Source of the DNA: Heterobasidion occidentale
Lineage: Eukaryota > Basidiomycota > Agaricomycetes > Russulales > Bondarzewiaceae
DNA: 24,602 nt
Assembly: GCA_039111635.1 (NCBI GenBank)
Contig: JBCAQO010000118.1
Coordinates: 1-24,602, forward strand
Reading direction: 5' to 3'
Under the pieces are notes generated by a model, which was not told the DNA's origin, ran no database searches, and worked only from the letters and a program-made list of their open reading frames with translations. Made by a program: the position numbers and the translations under genes. Below are positions 9,590 through 19,714 of the stretch, one piece after another. Each line of letters starts with the position of its first letter. The stretch's first letter is position 1.

Positions 9590-10758
9590 GCGGGTTCGGC
9601 GCTGGCCACTGTATCCTGTTCCCGTCTATGTTAGAGGTTTCGGAACAAGTATTCTGGCAGCAAGTTAGGGAGACTGTTCATCCTGTACGATATGATGTCT
9701 GGCCTTGCAAGTAGAATGAAGACGTTTTGAGTCGTTTGAACTTTGGTCGGAGATTTTTGTGCCGTGCTCAGCGGCAAGGACTCCGCTTCAAACATCGGCA
9801 TCGACCGAGAAGCACTCGTGCACGTACGCGCATCGATCGTGTCTTGCCCCTCCTACCACCACTCTTGCTCGGTCTTGCAGTAATGAAAGCCTGACCGGAT
9901 CTTTTCTTCTTTGCTATTACTATGCAGTGATGTGATGCAACAGGCCTTGACTGAAGCTTGAAAGACGTAACAGCCTGACCGCGAGATTTGCCATCTATCG
10001 TGAGTTCACCTGATAGGGCTGGCTTCCGAATGCTTGTCACTGTCGCCTCTTGGCTGTCTCAGAACTGATAAGGGTTTTTTGAGCAACAGTTAGTTCTCTG
10101 CAGATCTTCGGCGTTTTCTCCTTATCTTGACGCTTGGGAGCGGTTTGAGCAGATTAATTGGTCGCTGCTTGCACTTCGACGGCATCGACATATCAGTCAA
10201 TCTATGGGGATCTCCTTTGCCAGCTCTTCGTCGAGCCGTGGCTATTTGTAGCCAATCCACGGACCTGCGGACCTGTGCAATCAGGCACCAATATCCGCGT
10301 CCAAACCCGAGGGAATTTTCGCCATCGTTGCTGCCTTTGGAAGACATCATCGGTGCACCGCTATCTAGTGCTATCTTTGCTCGGTGCTCTCAGGCAGGCG
10401 GGTGGCGACATGTGATCGTGTTTGGATTGTCCGAAAGCGCTCGCGCGTTTGTGCTGCATCGGTCCCCCGTTGTGGTCGGTCTCAGGGCTAAATCGATGGT
10501 GTGTAGCTGTGTGCAGTCCCCGCAGTTGCTCTGGATCAAGGGTCTAAGTATGCCACGCTCACCCCGTAGCGCGTCCGTCGGTTCCAGCGCTAAGTTCATA
10601 CTGGAATTGCACCGGTTCGATGCCTGATGAACAGGTCTTGGATGATGTTCTATCATGAAAGATTTAGCTCGTATAAATGCTTTGCTAGCACCTTTGCTAG
10701 GACATCTACATCTGCTCACTCTTTTTCTTCCAAAAAGAAAATTCTCGGTTTTACGAAT
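9590..10758. other. Spacer between Hsp12-like gene 2 and the membrane-protein gene
   Basis: About 1.17 kb with no recognised gene. A 166-codon frame is open at 10127-10627 (+) from a TTG, without family resemblance. The promoter of the next gene lies at the right end. Confidence 0.45.
10672..10678 (+). promoter_or_regulatory. TATA box of the membrane-protein gene
   Basis: TATAAAT, 87 bp before the ATG at 10759. Confidence 0.5.
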
Positions 10759-12246
10759 ATGGACGACTTTACGATTTCTCTTTTCACCGAATCCGTTCTC
10801 TATGGTGCGTCTTTTCCGCCCGCGTCCTGATCGTGCATAGCTGATGGGATAATAGGCATATATACTTCGTTATTCTGCGTCACCCTCTACATCCTCCTGT
10901 TCGTCCAGCTTTGCTCAATCGATCTCACTACTCGTACTACGCGTCTCATACTCAATCACACAGAACTAGACGGAAAACCATGTCACATATCGTCCTGACT
11001 GTCCTGACAATCGTCATGTTTGGCATCGTGACCTCGCACATGGTCCTGTCCCTGACAATCGGTCCGACACCGCCGCGCAGGTTCTGCCCGTCCATCTCTT
11101 GCGTACTGGCGCAGTACCTCCCGTGTCTAAACGTGCGCGCGCCCGTCCTCCCCTCCGAGCGCGTCCGTCCTCAGGCTGATCAGAACAGTTCGTGCTCGGA
11201 GATCTGATCGTGATATGGCGGGCGTGGGTGATCTGGGGCCGCAACAAGCACATCTTCGTCCTCCCTCTGTTCCTGATCATCGCCACCGTCGCAGACGTGT
11301 CGACGGTGCTCGTTTTGAGCATCCGAGCTGTGCTGACTGGCGCCGACTTGGCTGCGGACTCGGGCGTCGGGCTCGCGCTGATCATCATGCACACGCTGTG
11401 CATCGCCTTGACCCTTTGCACCAACGCGCTGGTCACTCTTTTCGTTGGGTATCGCACCTGGTGAGATCCCCAACGCCGCTCCGGATCTGCGGCATCGCTG
11501 GATGCTCACTCTTCGTACTATCAAGGTATTTCACGTCTAATTGTGGTGGCTCGAGGTGGCATATAGGGCCTGATCGATGTCTCCCCGCGTTGCTGCTGCT
11601 CATCGAATCAGGAGCACTGTACTGCATCGTATGGGTAAGGACATATTAATTACTGCATCTCGAGTGTCGATCACCGATCCCTGCTTGCAGGTCACGTATA
11701 TCGTGTTGGACGTGCTTTATGGTGATTGGGCCCCCTCGCGGAGCCTCGTGTTTCAGATATTTCAATACGCCGTGCCCCAGATCACTGTGAGTGATGCTTG
11801 AGCAGTGGCGGCGCCATCCTGACGCTCCCGAACAGGGCATATACCCCACTCTCATTATCATTCTCTGCAGCCTGAAGCGCACCTTCCACGACATCGTCAG
11901 CCCTCGGCCGTCGCCCGGCAGCAGCTACAACAACCTCGACCTGGAGAACTCGAACTCGAGTTCCTCGAAGGCCCGCCGGCTGCCGAATCAGGAGGCAGGC
12001 TTCAACGACACGTCGCTCACCCTGTCGACTCCTTTCGCTCCGCAGCACCCCTCGTCTATCCCGCTGCGCCCCATGCGCAGCCCTCCGCCGACGTTCGAAT
12101 TTACGCGGCGACCGTCCGAGTCGTCTCCCGCTGCCAGCGAATATGTCCTCACAGGACTAGAGATAGAAACCGCCTCAATTTTTGCGCTGGCGATGCAGGA
12201 CGCTATCAAGGCCACGAAAGGGAATGAAGGGACGTCGTGGACCTGA
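10759..12246 (+). CDS. Predicted seven-helix fungal membrane protein
   Basis: Proposed exons: 10759-10804, 10856-10898, 10964-11132, 11189-11460, 11526-11634, 11691-11786 and 11836-12246, about 381 aa. Hydrophobic segments, in order: GIYTSLFCVTLYILL; IVLTVLTIVMFGIVTSHMVL; LGDLIVIWRAWVIWG; IFVLPLFLIIATVADVST; LALIIMHTLCIALTLCTNAL; LPALLLLIESGALYCIVW with the following YIVLDVLYG; and YPTLIIILCSLK. A Ser/Pro-rich cytoplasmic-type tail of about 120 residues follows. The layout, the GDLIVIWR..VIWGRN motif and LLIESGALY match a large, mostly uncharacterised family of mushroom membrane proteins that resembles GPCRs in topology only; I assign no function. Weak points: the donor at 10899 (GTTCGT), the short loop between helices 2 and 3, and the acceptor before exon 5 (11525 or 11555 both keep frame; a CTAAT branch site favours 11555). 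Confidence 0.75.
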
Positions 12247-12852
12247 GTACTGGTGCGTTTTACATTAATTTAGTTTATTGGGACAAAGTTTGAGTCAGGG
12301 CTGGGCGCTGCGTGCTCTTGTTTACCATCACGGCTGCTTGCCTTGGAGTACATTTATTCTATTTATCAACTCACCTCGTAGCATCTTTTCATGTACGGGT
12401 TGTAAGTTATCTGCTGGGAATTGATGTGCTGCGTCGACGCGCCTGGCGTTGCGGGGAGCCCGGTGGTGTGGCCACCGCGTGCCCTACGTAAGCGCACGCA
12501 GCGGTTCTTCGCCCGACTCAACGCTCCGCCACTGCAACACCGCTGCGACAGCCTGAGCGTCCAGGATCCGTAACAAAGCAATCTGCACAGTCTACCCCGT
12601 TTTCCTTCTTGTATACTCTCGTGCTGCTGCCATCTACATTCCTCTTCACAACGGCTCTTGTGAGAGTGCTTCGTGCGCGACGAACAAGTTACAAGTCAGA
12701 GCTGCTTGTTTGTGCCCTGGTTCAGCCTCTCAAGTTCTGCGCGAGCACGCTGAGCATCGTCGTCGCCCATTGCTGCGCTACCGAAAAGCAAACCCTCACG
12801 GCGCATTCTCTGTACCAACACGTCAAACTACTTACTGACCTGGACAGGAGAC
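12247..12852. other. Spacer and probable 5' leader of the RBR ligase gene
   Basis: About 600 bp with no recognised gene. A CTGAC followed by GGACAG just before the start codon looks like the end of a possible 5'-UTR intron. A 94-codon open frame from 12609 starts at TTG and overlaps the ligase start; it is probably leader sequence. Confidence 0.4.
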
Positions 12853-15840
12853 ATGCCAATGTCGGACATCATAGAAATCCCGTCTTCTCCTGATTCCTCT
12901 TCTTCGCGTCCATTGCGGCGCAAGCGCATGCCACTCTTCCTCCCAGAACGTGAGGAGCAAGAAATTATAGAAATCACAGACTCGGAATCGGGCACACCGC
13001 GGAAGAAACGCAAGCTTGAGCACGGAAATGAGCAGCCCCAAGCGGGGCCTTCGAACGCAATCAATCTACAGGCAGCCACGCCTGCGCCACGACGCGGATC
13101 GACACGTCCGAAAACACCCAGGTACGCTAGCTGAATGGTCATTGTCACATAATCTCTGACCACGCGGCGTACAATTCAATGCAATTTCAATGGTCACATT
13201 AGTACATCGAAGCAGCCAGCCGCGGGACGTGCGAACGAACAGATCGCCCTTCCCGATGATGCTGCGGCCTCACAGGTGCACTTGCCGGAACGTCTGACGC
13301 CTCCAGTTTTGCCACCTTCAAGCGACCCTTCGTCACAATCCATTGTACTCGATGAAGAGCCACCTCAAGAGCCCGAAGACCCCTTCCAGCTCTGTCTCGC
13401 TCAGGTGCACGAAATCGTCCCGGACGTTCTCCCTGAGTACGTGCTGCAACTCATTCAAACGTTTGAAGAGAAGGGCGATCTGGTCGGCGAGGTCCTTCAC
13501 GTCCTTTTTGAGGACCCGGCGTATCCGAGAATAGACTCCAAGGGTAAAGCCAAGGCAGTCCTCCCCGAACGGAAGGCACCCTCAGCACATGCAACTACCG
13601 GGGAGATTGACTATTCCCGAGTGGATCGAGACCGTAACGGTGGCCCCGTCTACGTAGAGCTAGCTAGAGTAAGTCTGATACCAGCTTCCTCTGATGGTGT
13701 GTGTTTGCTGACAGACCCGCAGGAGCAACTATACGTTGACTTTCCTGATATTCCACAACTAACGTCAATGTTATGCTTGCCGTGCATCTTAACCTCTATG
13801 CCCCTACATACCTCTATCTTCAGAAGGAGCGGAGGGGCGCAAAATTTCCCTACGTTCCAGAACCACCCAAAAAATCGAAGCGCAGAGTGAGTGCGAAGAA
13901 AAAAGGGAAGCGGAAGGCAGCTTTGCACGATGCTGAGTTTCTGCGAGAGAGACAGTGGCTCCTCGCAAAGTTGGCGCAGGACGCTGCCAACGTTGGCAAA
14001 GAACCGGCGGTTGAGGTTGAGGGAACGAGTGCGCAAGAGATCGTCGAAGAAGTGGACGGGATCGAGTGCGGCTGTTGCTTCACGGAGTACCCATTCGTGA
14101 GCCCTTCTCTCGGAAGAATCCTTCAACAACTCAACTCTGATGTCCTCTTCAGGACAAGATGATCCAATGCGAAGACGCGCACCTGTTCTGCAACGAATGT
14201 GTGATCTCCTACGCGTCGACCAAGCTCGGCGAGCATAATCCAGATATATGCTGCATGGACCAGTCCGGCTGCAAGCTCCCTTTTCCCGACTCGGAGCTGC
14301 GCCGCATCCTGCCTGAGAAGTTGCACAACCTGTATGAACGCGTGCGTCAACAGCGGGAGGTCGAGGCAGCCTGCATCGAGGGCTTGGAGGAGTGCCCGTT
14401 CTGCGAGTTCAAGGCTGTCCTGGAGGTCGACGTGGAGAGCGACAAGCTGTTCAGATGTCAGAACGAGGAATGCGGGAGGGCCAGCTGCAGGAAGTGTAAA
14501 AAGGAGGTAAGCGGACGTCGGCATCCGTCTGAAGGTCGAACGCTCATTCACTTGAGCAATACAGGATCACACACCAAAAAGCTGCCAAGGTGCGCTCTGT
14601 GAAGCCGCAGTCACCTAGTCTTGATCGGGTTTAACTGTTGCCCTCTATAGAGATGGAAGAAGACAAGAAACTGGACGGCAAGCATGCCATTGAGGAGGCT
14701 ATGAGTGTGTCATTTTCTGTCTGACCAATGAGCGGGGAGCTGACTGTTTTCTTCTAGGCCGAGCTCTCATGCGTAACTGTCCCAGCTGCAAAAAAGGTTC
14801 GTCTTGTGTTTTTTTTACGCGCGTCCAAATCAACTCCTTTTATATATCCGTACATCAGGGTTCATCAAAGAGTCTGGAGTGAGTGGTGTCTATCCTTTGA
14901 CGTCATTCACGTTGGCTTACTTCCATCTTCTGCAGTGCAACAAGATGACATGTCCCAATTGTCGTACCTTGTCATGCTATGTCTGCCGGAAGGTCGTTAC
15001 TGGTTACGAGCATTTCCAACAGGTAAAATTTCTCTCAATAGATGACCACGATGGTCGCTGACATGGTCGCCTCAGACTAATACCAACGGCATGCCCCTGG
15101 CAGGAGCTTCCACGTCGAACAAGTGTCCACTTTGGGACCCCGTTGAAAAGAGACACGCTGACGAGGTGCGTTAGCACCTTTGCTCCTCAGATATGATCGC
15201 TCAAGGCCCATGATCCAAGGTGGCGGCGGCAGCGAAGAAAGCGCTAGACGACTACAAACGCGATCACCCCGACATCAAAGAAGACGAGATCAAAGTCGAC
15301 CTGCCACCCCCTCCTGCCGCCGCTGTAGGCCTACAGGCCCCTCTTTTTGGCGCCGTAGGCGTGCTGAACCATGCACATGCGCCCCCGTACCAGCACCTCA
15401 TTCAGGCCGCTGCCCCAGGCATGCCGAGGATGCCAGCGCCGCCTCCCCAGCGGCCCGCTCCCCCTGTCGGGCCCCAACACTTCTGGCACATCTTCCCGGC
15501 CAACCCGGATATCCAAGGCCTGCAGCGCCATCTGCAGGAGGGGCAGCAGATGGACGTCTTTATTCAGCAGCAGGCGCAGCAGGAGCAGCAAGCGCAGCTG
15601 CAAAGACAGCAGGCGCAGGCGCAACGGCAGGCACTTCACAGGGAAAGGCAGGAAGCGTTGGCGCGGAGACAGCAGCAGCTCCTGGCAGAGCAGCAGGCAC
15701 GGCTGGCACAACAGGAGATACAGCTGCAAGTGCAGCAGCTGAGGCAGCAAGCATTGTTGGCGCGAAGGCAAGCGGCGATGAGACAAGCGCCTGCTCCGAT
15801 CGCCGTAGCACCCAAGGCTGTCAGACGCAAGCGGCAGTGA
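12853..15840 (+). CDS. RNF216/TRIAD3-like RING-between-RING E3 ubiquitin ligase, with a single-base frame break in exon 3
   Basis: Eleven exons: 12853-13121, 13203-13668, 13723-14096, 14153-14506, 14565-14589, 14651-14704, 14758-14796, 14859-14878, 14936-15022, 15076-15165 and 15220-15840, about 799 aa once exon 3 is rejoined. The order is a Ser/basic N-terminus with two SUMO-interacting-like motifs (DIIEIPSS, EIIEITDSES), a helical region QVHEIVPDVLPEYVLQLI, RING1 (IECGCCFTEYPF...AHLFCNECV), the IBR (EECPFCEF...CGRASCRKCKKE), RING2 (RNCPSCKKGFIKESG, CNKMTCPNC, CYVCRKVVTGYEHF), DDYKRDHPDIKEDEIKVDLP, and a Gln-rich coiled-coil tail. By analogy with RBR enzymes the catalytic Cys is the first codon of exon 9 (about residue 535). 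In exon 3 the frame of EQLYVDFPDIP changes to that of NVMLAVHLNLYAPTYLYLQK near 13756-13770. One added base restores continuity and codon phase at the exon end. Confidence 0.88.
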
Positions 15841-16064
15841 TGTTAATATATAATTCACTTAATAATGGCCTTGGGGGGCTCGTGTTCATTTATAGAGCTT
15901 GTGTAATCGGATCGCAACTCTGACTTGAAAATTGTAATATGCGGTACTCAAGGAATGCGTACGCCTTGAAGGCATCGGAGATGTGAGACGAGGAGCGGCG
16001 ATGAAGATGCAATATGCATTGAAGCAAAGAAAGACAGTATAGATGTGCGACGAAACGAGGAGGA

Positions 16065-17262
16065 CTACCGCTTGACCCAAGTGTACTGACGGTAGACGAA
16101 GCATGAGAAGAGCGAAACGACAGACGAAGAGGACAACTCACCCGCTTGCGCGCTTTGGCCATACCGGTCTTTTTGCGCTCGACCATACGAGGATCACGTC
16201 TGAGGAGTTTCGCTGAAGAGGTGTCGCGCGCGAGCACACGCCCGTCAGGCGAGATATGATACAGATAGGCAGGTCCGACGCACCTTTACGCAGGATGATC
16301 TCCACCTCCGGCACATGCGCCACGATGCCCCGCGCGATGCCGTGCGTGATCGCGCCAGACTGGCCGGTCGTGCCCCCGCCGCGCACGAGGGCGAAGACGT
16401 TGAACGCGCCCAGCACGCCGGCGAGCTTGAGCGGCCGCACGATGCGCGCGCGGTCCGCGGGGGAGGCGAAGAACTCGTTCAGAGGGATGTTGTTCACCAA
16501 GATCTGCGACATAGTCACATCGACCTTCGGGTGCGAGGATTCTGTGCGCGCGAATGGGTTGTCCACCACAGGCTCTGTGGAGAGCGCCTCTGTGGGCACG
16601 GGAGCAGGGGCAGGGGCGCGGGCAGGCTGCTTCTCTTGCGTGGGCTGAACGGGGATGATCCACACGCGGGCAGTGCTCTCCTTCCTCTTGCCGACGGTGT
16701 GCGTGCGCCCGTACCTGTCGAATTTGGCCAGCTTGATGTGCTTGCGCGCGAGCTGTGCGGCCTTGTCTGGGCGCTCGAACAAGCTCAGGACGCTGGCGAT
16801 GCCGTTTTGCATCTCAATGTGGCCGGCGGCGTCAGCGATGCGCTCATACTCGTCGAGCTGGGCGAGAATGGTGATGAGGCGCCGGTAGCGGGCCGTGGTG
16901 AGCTTGCGCATGAACATGGAAGACATGGCGTCGCGGGACTTCCACATGGGCTGCGCGGGGGTGAGGGAGTCGCGGGCGAAGGCGGGGAGGGGGAGGAGCT
17001 GGAGGGAGCGGAGGGCACTGCGGGTGTTCTCGACGGCGGACTCGAGGGTGGCCATGTGGTCGTAGAACTCGGAGCGGCCGGTGTAGAAGGTGGGCGAGCT
17101 GGGGATGGCTTTTTCGCGGTCGGGTCGCGCGCGGTGAGGGCCGTCCTTTGTTGGAAGTGAGGCTGGAGGGACGAAGGGCGGCGTGGTGGTGGACGTCGTC
17201 GTCGTCGCCGTAGCATAGCAGCGCCTGAGCGACGCCCTGAGGGGCTGGCGCAGCATGTTCAT
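16065..17262 (-). CDS. Mitochondrial ribosomal protein uS9m (S9 family)
   Basis: Three exons read downward: 17262-16284, 16212-16142 and 16085-16065, 356 aa. The basic N-terminus MNMLRQPLRASLRRCYATA is a typical mitochondrial presequence. S9 motifs seen are GRTHTVGKRKESTARVWIIP, QILVNNIPLNEFF, GVLGAFNVFALVRGGG, TGQSGAITHGIARGI, then across the introns RRDPRMVERKKTGMAKARKR and the invariant-type ending YTWVKR. uS9 sits in the head of the small subunit, its C-terminal tail reaching the P-site tRNA. The last exon is only 21 nt and encodes just those six residues and the stop. An in-frame open stretch continues upstream to 17334 without an ATG, so the first ATG, at 17262, was chosen. The gene is convergent with the RBR ligase (224-bp gap). 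Confidence 0.93.
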
Positions 17263-17356
17263 CGTTACGGACGTCGTCGAGGCAAAGCGCGAGAGACGAG
17301 GGAGAGTGGACCGCACACTGCACAGTGACAGCAATATCCGACGACCGTTAAAAGGC

Positions 17357-17366
17357 CCGTCACGTG
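17357..17366. promoter_or_regulatory. E-box palindrome GTCACGTGAC
   Basis: A perfect 10-bp palindrome around CACGTG, 95 bp upstream of the uS9m start. In fungi CACGTG is the site of Cbf1-type bHLH factors, which in several yeasts govern respiratory and ribosomal genes. Occupancy here is inference. Confidence 0.5.
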
Positions 17367-17520
17367 ACCGACACCCAGCAGCGAGGAAAAATTAAATTAA
17401 ACGACCCTGGCACCTCTTCCGGAAATACGTGTATCATTTCCTGTCCTCTCACTCGATTCACCACGCTCCTTGATTCAGCCATAAATTTCTGGAGCTGAAC
17501 GAGCGTGTCGCTGACAGTGG

Positions 17521-17534
17521 TGACGTGACGTGAC
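17521..17534 (+). promoter_or_regulatory. Tandem TGACGTGACGTGAC site
   Basis: Two overlapping TGACGTGA cores, 68-81 bp upstream of the Vps3844-family start, in the range expected for an activator site (bZIP or bHLH). Confidence 0.35.
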
Positions 17535-17601
17535 TGCATGGTGGTCACAGGCAGTGACGGACGTCGCGCTGTGCCGCTCGAAGCTCCCGCCGTCAAGCAC
17601 G

Positions 17602-18797
17602 ATGCGAGGACTCGCCTTGTGTCTTTTATTCGCGGGATTGGGCCGCGCAGCTGATGTGTACTTGAATCCCCCTTCATCATTCCCCTCTCGCCTCTCACCG
17701 CCGCATGCAAGCTCGGCCATTTCTCATCATCTCGGCTTGGAGGAGTTCGAGCCTTTCCAAGGCAATGAGCAGTTCGCTGCTGGTGCATCCTTCGTTGGGC
17801 AAGGCCTAAAGAACGGTCTACTCATCAGCATCGACGAAACAGACGCAAAAGGTACGTGTGCGCTATCACCAACACTGTCGCAAACTAACCCGTTAATAGA
17901 TGTTCTACCCGACTCATTGAGACCATCGTTCACCCTCTCCAACGCACCCTCCGTCTCTTCCTTCTCCTCCATCATTTCCACGTACCTGCACCGTGCCCCG
18001 CACGCATACACGCACATATTCTCACTCCCGTCATATGACGCGCCCGTCCCTCGTCTTCTCGACGTCTTCTCCGTCTCCTCTTCCGCCACCGAGACATTCC
18101 TCACTGAGCTCTCTGGCATCATCTCCTTCCTCGAATCTGACGACGCCTTCTACGCCGACCGCTTTGGCGCCTTCGAGTTGAAAGGTCTCTCTGAGATCGC
18201 CCGCGCCTACGGACGTGCGAGCGAGCAGTACCAGCTCGCCGCAGAGACGCTGCGCGCTGCAATGCACAGTGCGCTTGTCAAGGAGGACCTCAATCTCGTC
18301 TTGCTGACCTACAACGGCGCGAACGCAGGGGCGCTGCGCAAGAGAGAGCCGCAGCAGTCCCCCCTCCCGCCGTCCATCCCGCAACAGCCCATCAATTCCG
18401 TCTCGACGTGTCATGCTACCGAGGATGTGTGTGGGAATGCGACGAGCTCGTGTTCTGGGCGGGGCTCGTGTGTGAAGGCCTCGAGGGCCGGGAGGACGTG
18501 CTTCGTCTGTGCGTGCTCCGCTACGAAGGACAGCAAAGGCAGGACGGAGAATTGGGCGGGTCAGTCATGCGAACGCAAGGACGTCAGCGGGTGCGTTTTT
18601 GTTTCATCTCTTCCAATCGTAGGTCCGGAGTACTCAAACATCGGACGTTGAATAGGCCATTTGTGTTGTTGGCTGGTACCACCGTAGCGCTGCTGTTGAT
18701 GATCGCAGGTTCCGTGGGCTTGTTATATAGCATCGGAGGCCAGGAACTGCCAACTGTTCTGACGGGTGGTATTGCAGGAGGACAGAAGAGGGAGTGA
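17602..18797 (+). CDS. Vps3844-family (DUF3844) type I membrane protein
   Basis: Three exons: 17602-17851, 17900-18590 and 18656-18797, 360 aa. A signal peptide (MRGLALCLLFAGLGRAADVY) leads a luminal domain without recognised motifs. A Cys-rich module follows at about residues 253-313 (CHATEDVCGNATSSCSGRGS, CFVCACSAT, WAGQSCERKDVS), then one transmembrane helix, PFVLLAGTTVALLLMIAGSV, and a short tail ending GGQKRE. The Cys-rich/W-x-G-x-x-C/K-D-V-S block running directly into a single helix is the hallmark of the fungal DUF3844 (Vps3844 C-terminal) family, linked by annotation to vacuolar sorting; the biochemical role is unknown to me. The second splice (GG|GTGCGT...AATAG|GCCA) is needed to join the KDVS block to the helix and keeps frame. 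Confidence 0.87.
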
Positions 18798-19028
18798 AGT
18801 GGAGTACTTTATGAAGGACTCGTAATGGATCGATAGCTTCTTTTCATAATTTGAGGAGACAAACCAGAGAAGCTCACGCATACCTCTCATGGCTGTGACC
18901 GACGACGCACGATACTCAAGAACGGAGCGTTCACATCACATACCTCAAAATTTGAAGACGCTCCTCTTATTATCAGCTTAGAAGTACGCAGCATGTAGCG
19001 CAGCCCATCCGCCGAGCACCACCTGTTT

Positions 19029-19714
19029 TCACTCGTCTAGATTGATCGCACGGCCGAACTTGGCGTACAGCATGACCTTCAGCTCCTTCATCTCCGTCTC
19101 GCACGCCTCCGCCCGCGCACTGAGCGCGGAGAGCTCCGCGTCGAGCTGTGCTTGGTCGTGTTCGAGGCGTTTGGTCGCGCGCGCGTGCGGCATGTGGAGG
19201 AAGGCTTCGCCGACCTTGTAGCTGTGTGAGCAGACAGCGGGAGGCATGCGTCAGTGTGTGGAAGGGGCGCCGATCGGGCGACAGGGGATGGGATGGGATG
19301 GGATGGGGCGCACAGAACAGGCTCGTCCTCGTCTGCGAGCTCGAGCTCCATCGCCAGATCGTCCAGCGCCTCTTTTTCTTGCTGCTCGCGAGGCAGACCA
19401 GGAAACGGATCGTCAGCGCGCGTCCCCGGGCACAGGCAAGGAGCCGGGCACACGCACCTTCAGCTCCTCGCGCCGTTCCTCTATCGACCGCACGCGCGAA
19501 TTGAGCTTCGAGAACGTGTTGATGCGCTGTTGGTCCTCTGTGGTCCTCCGTCAGCCTGCGGGACACGGAAGACGAGCACGGCGCATCGCGGGTCGGGGTG
19601 CTTACCCCAGGAGACATCGGTACCATCGTCGTTCTCTTCTTCCTGCGCAAGCTGGAAAGCGACGGTGTCAGTAGCCGTCAACGGGAGCGGGATGGCGTCG
19701 TCTACCATGCGCAT
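19029..19714 (-). CDS. Prefoldin subunit 4
   Basis: Four exons read downward: 19714-19606, 19537-19458, 19381-19314 and 19221-19029, 149 aa (the family is usually about 130). The spliced protein reads MRMVDDAIPLP..., then WEDQQRINTFSKLNSRVRSI, EERREELKQEKEALDDLAME, ELADEDEPVLYKVGEAFLHM and the C-terminal helix ending MLYAKFGRAINLDE. This is the two-helix coiled-coil beta-type prefoldin subunit 4 (Gim3/PFDN4); the hexamer hands nascent actin and tubulin to the TRiC/CCT chaperonin. The acceptor of exon 3 is a tandem GAG/CAG, so one extra glutamine is possible. The stop is 232 bp from the convergent Vps3844-family stop. Confidence 0.92.
19284..19308 (+). other. G-quadruplex-type motif in a prefoldin intron
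   Basis: Five runs of three or four G separated by AT dinucleotides lie inside the third intron (19222-19313). The G-rich strand is the plus strand, opposite to the prefoldin transcript, so any quadruplex would form in DNA on the template strand rather than in the pre-mRNA. Confidence 0.7.

Larger units (their letters stand above)
17263..17601. promoter_or_regulatory. Shared divergent promoter, uS9m / Vps3844-family gene
   Basis: The 339 bp separate two start codons on opposite strands. It contains a perfect E-box palindrome and a TGACGTG tandem, listed separately, and an AT-rich stretch at 17390-17400. No clear TATA box was seen for either gene. Confidence 0.6.

Noticed and set aside
10612..10622. 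GGTTCGATGCC resembling a tRNA B-box
   Set aside because: No A-box or acceptor-stem pairing at the right distance upstream.
14898..14905. Full TGACGTCA palindrome in an intron of the RBR ligase
   Set aside because: It is a single copy inside a gene, far from any start codon, so it is most likely chance.
18579..18587. GACGTCA in the coding sequence of the Vps3844-family gene
   Set aside because: It encodes the conserved KDVS block, so codon constraint explains it.
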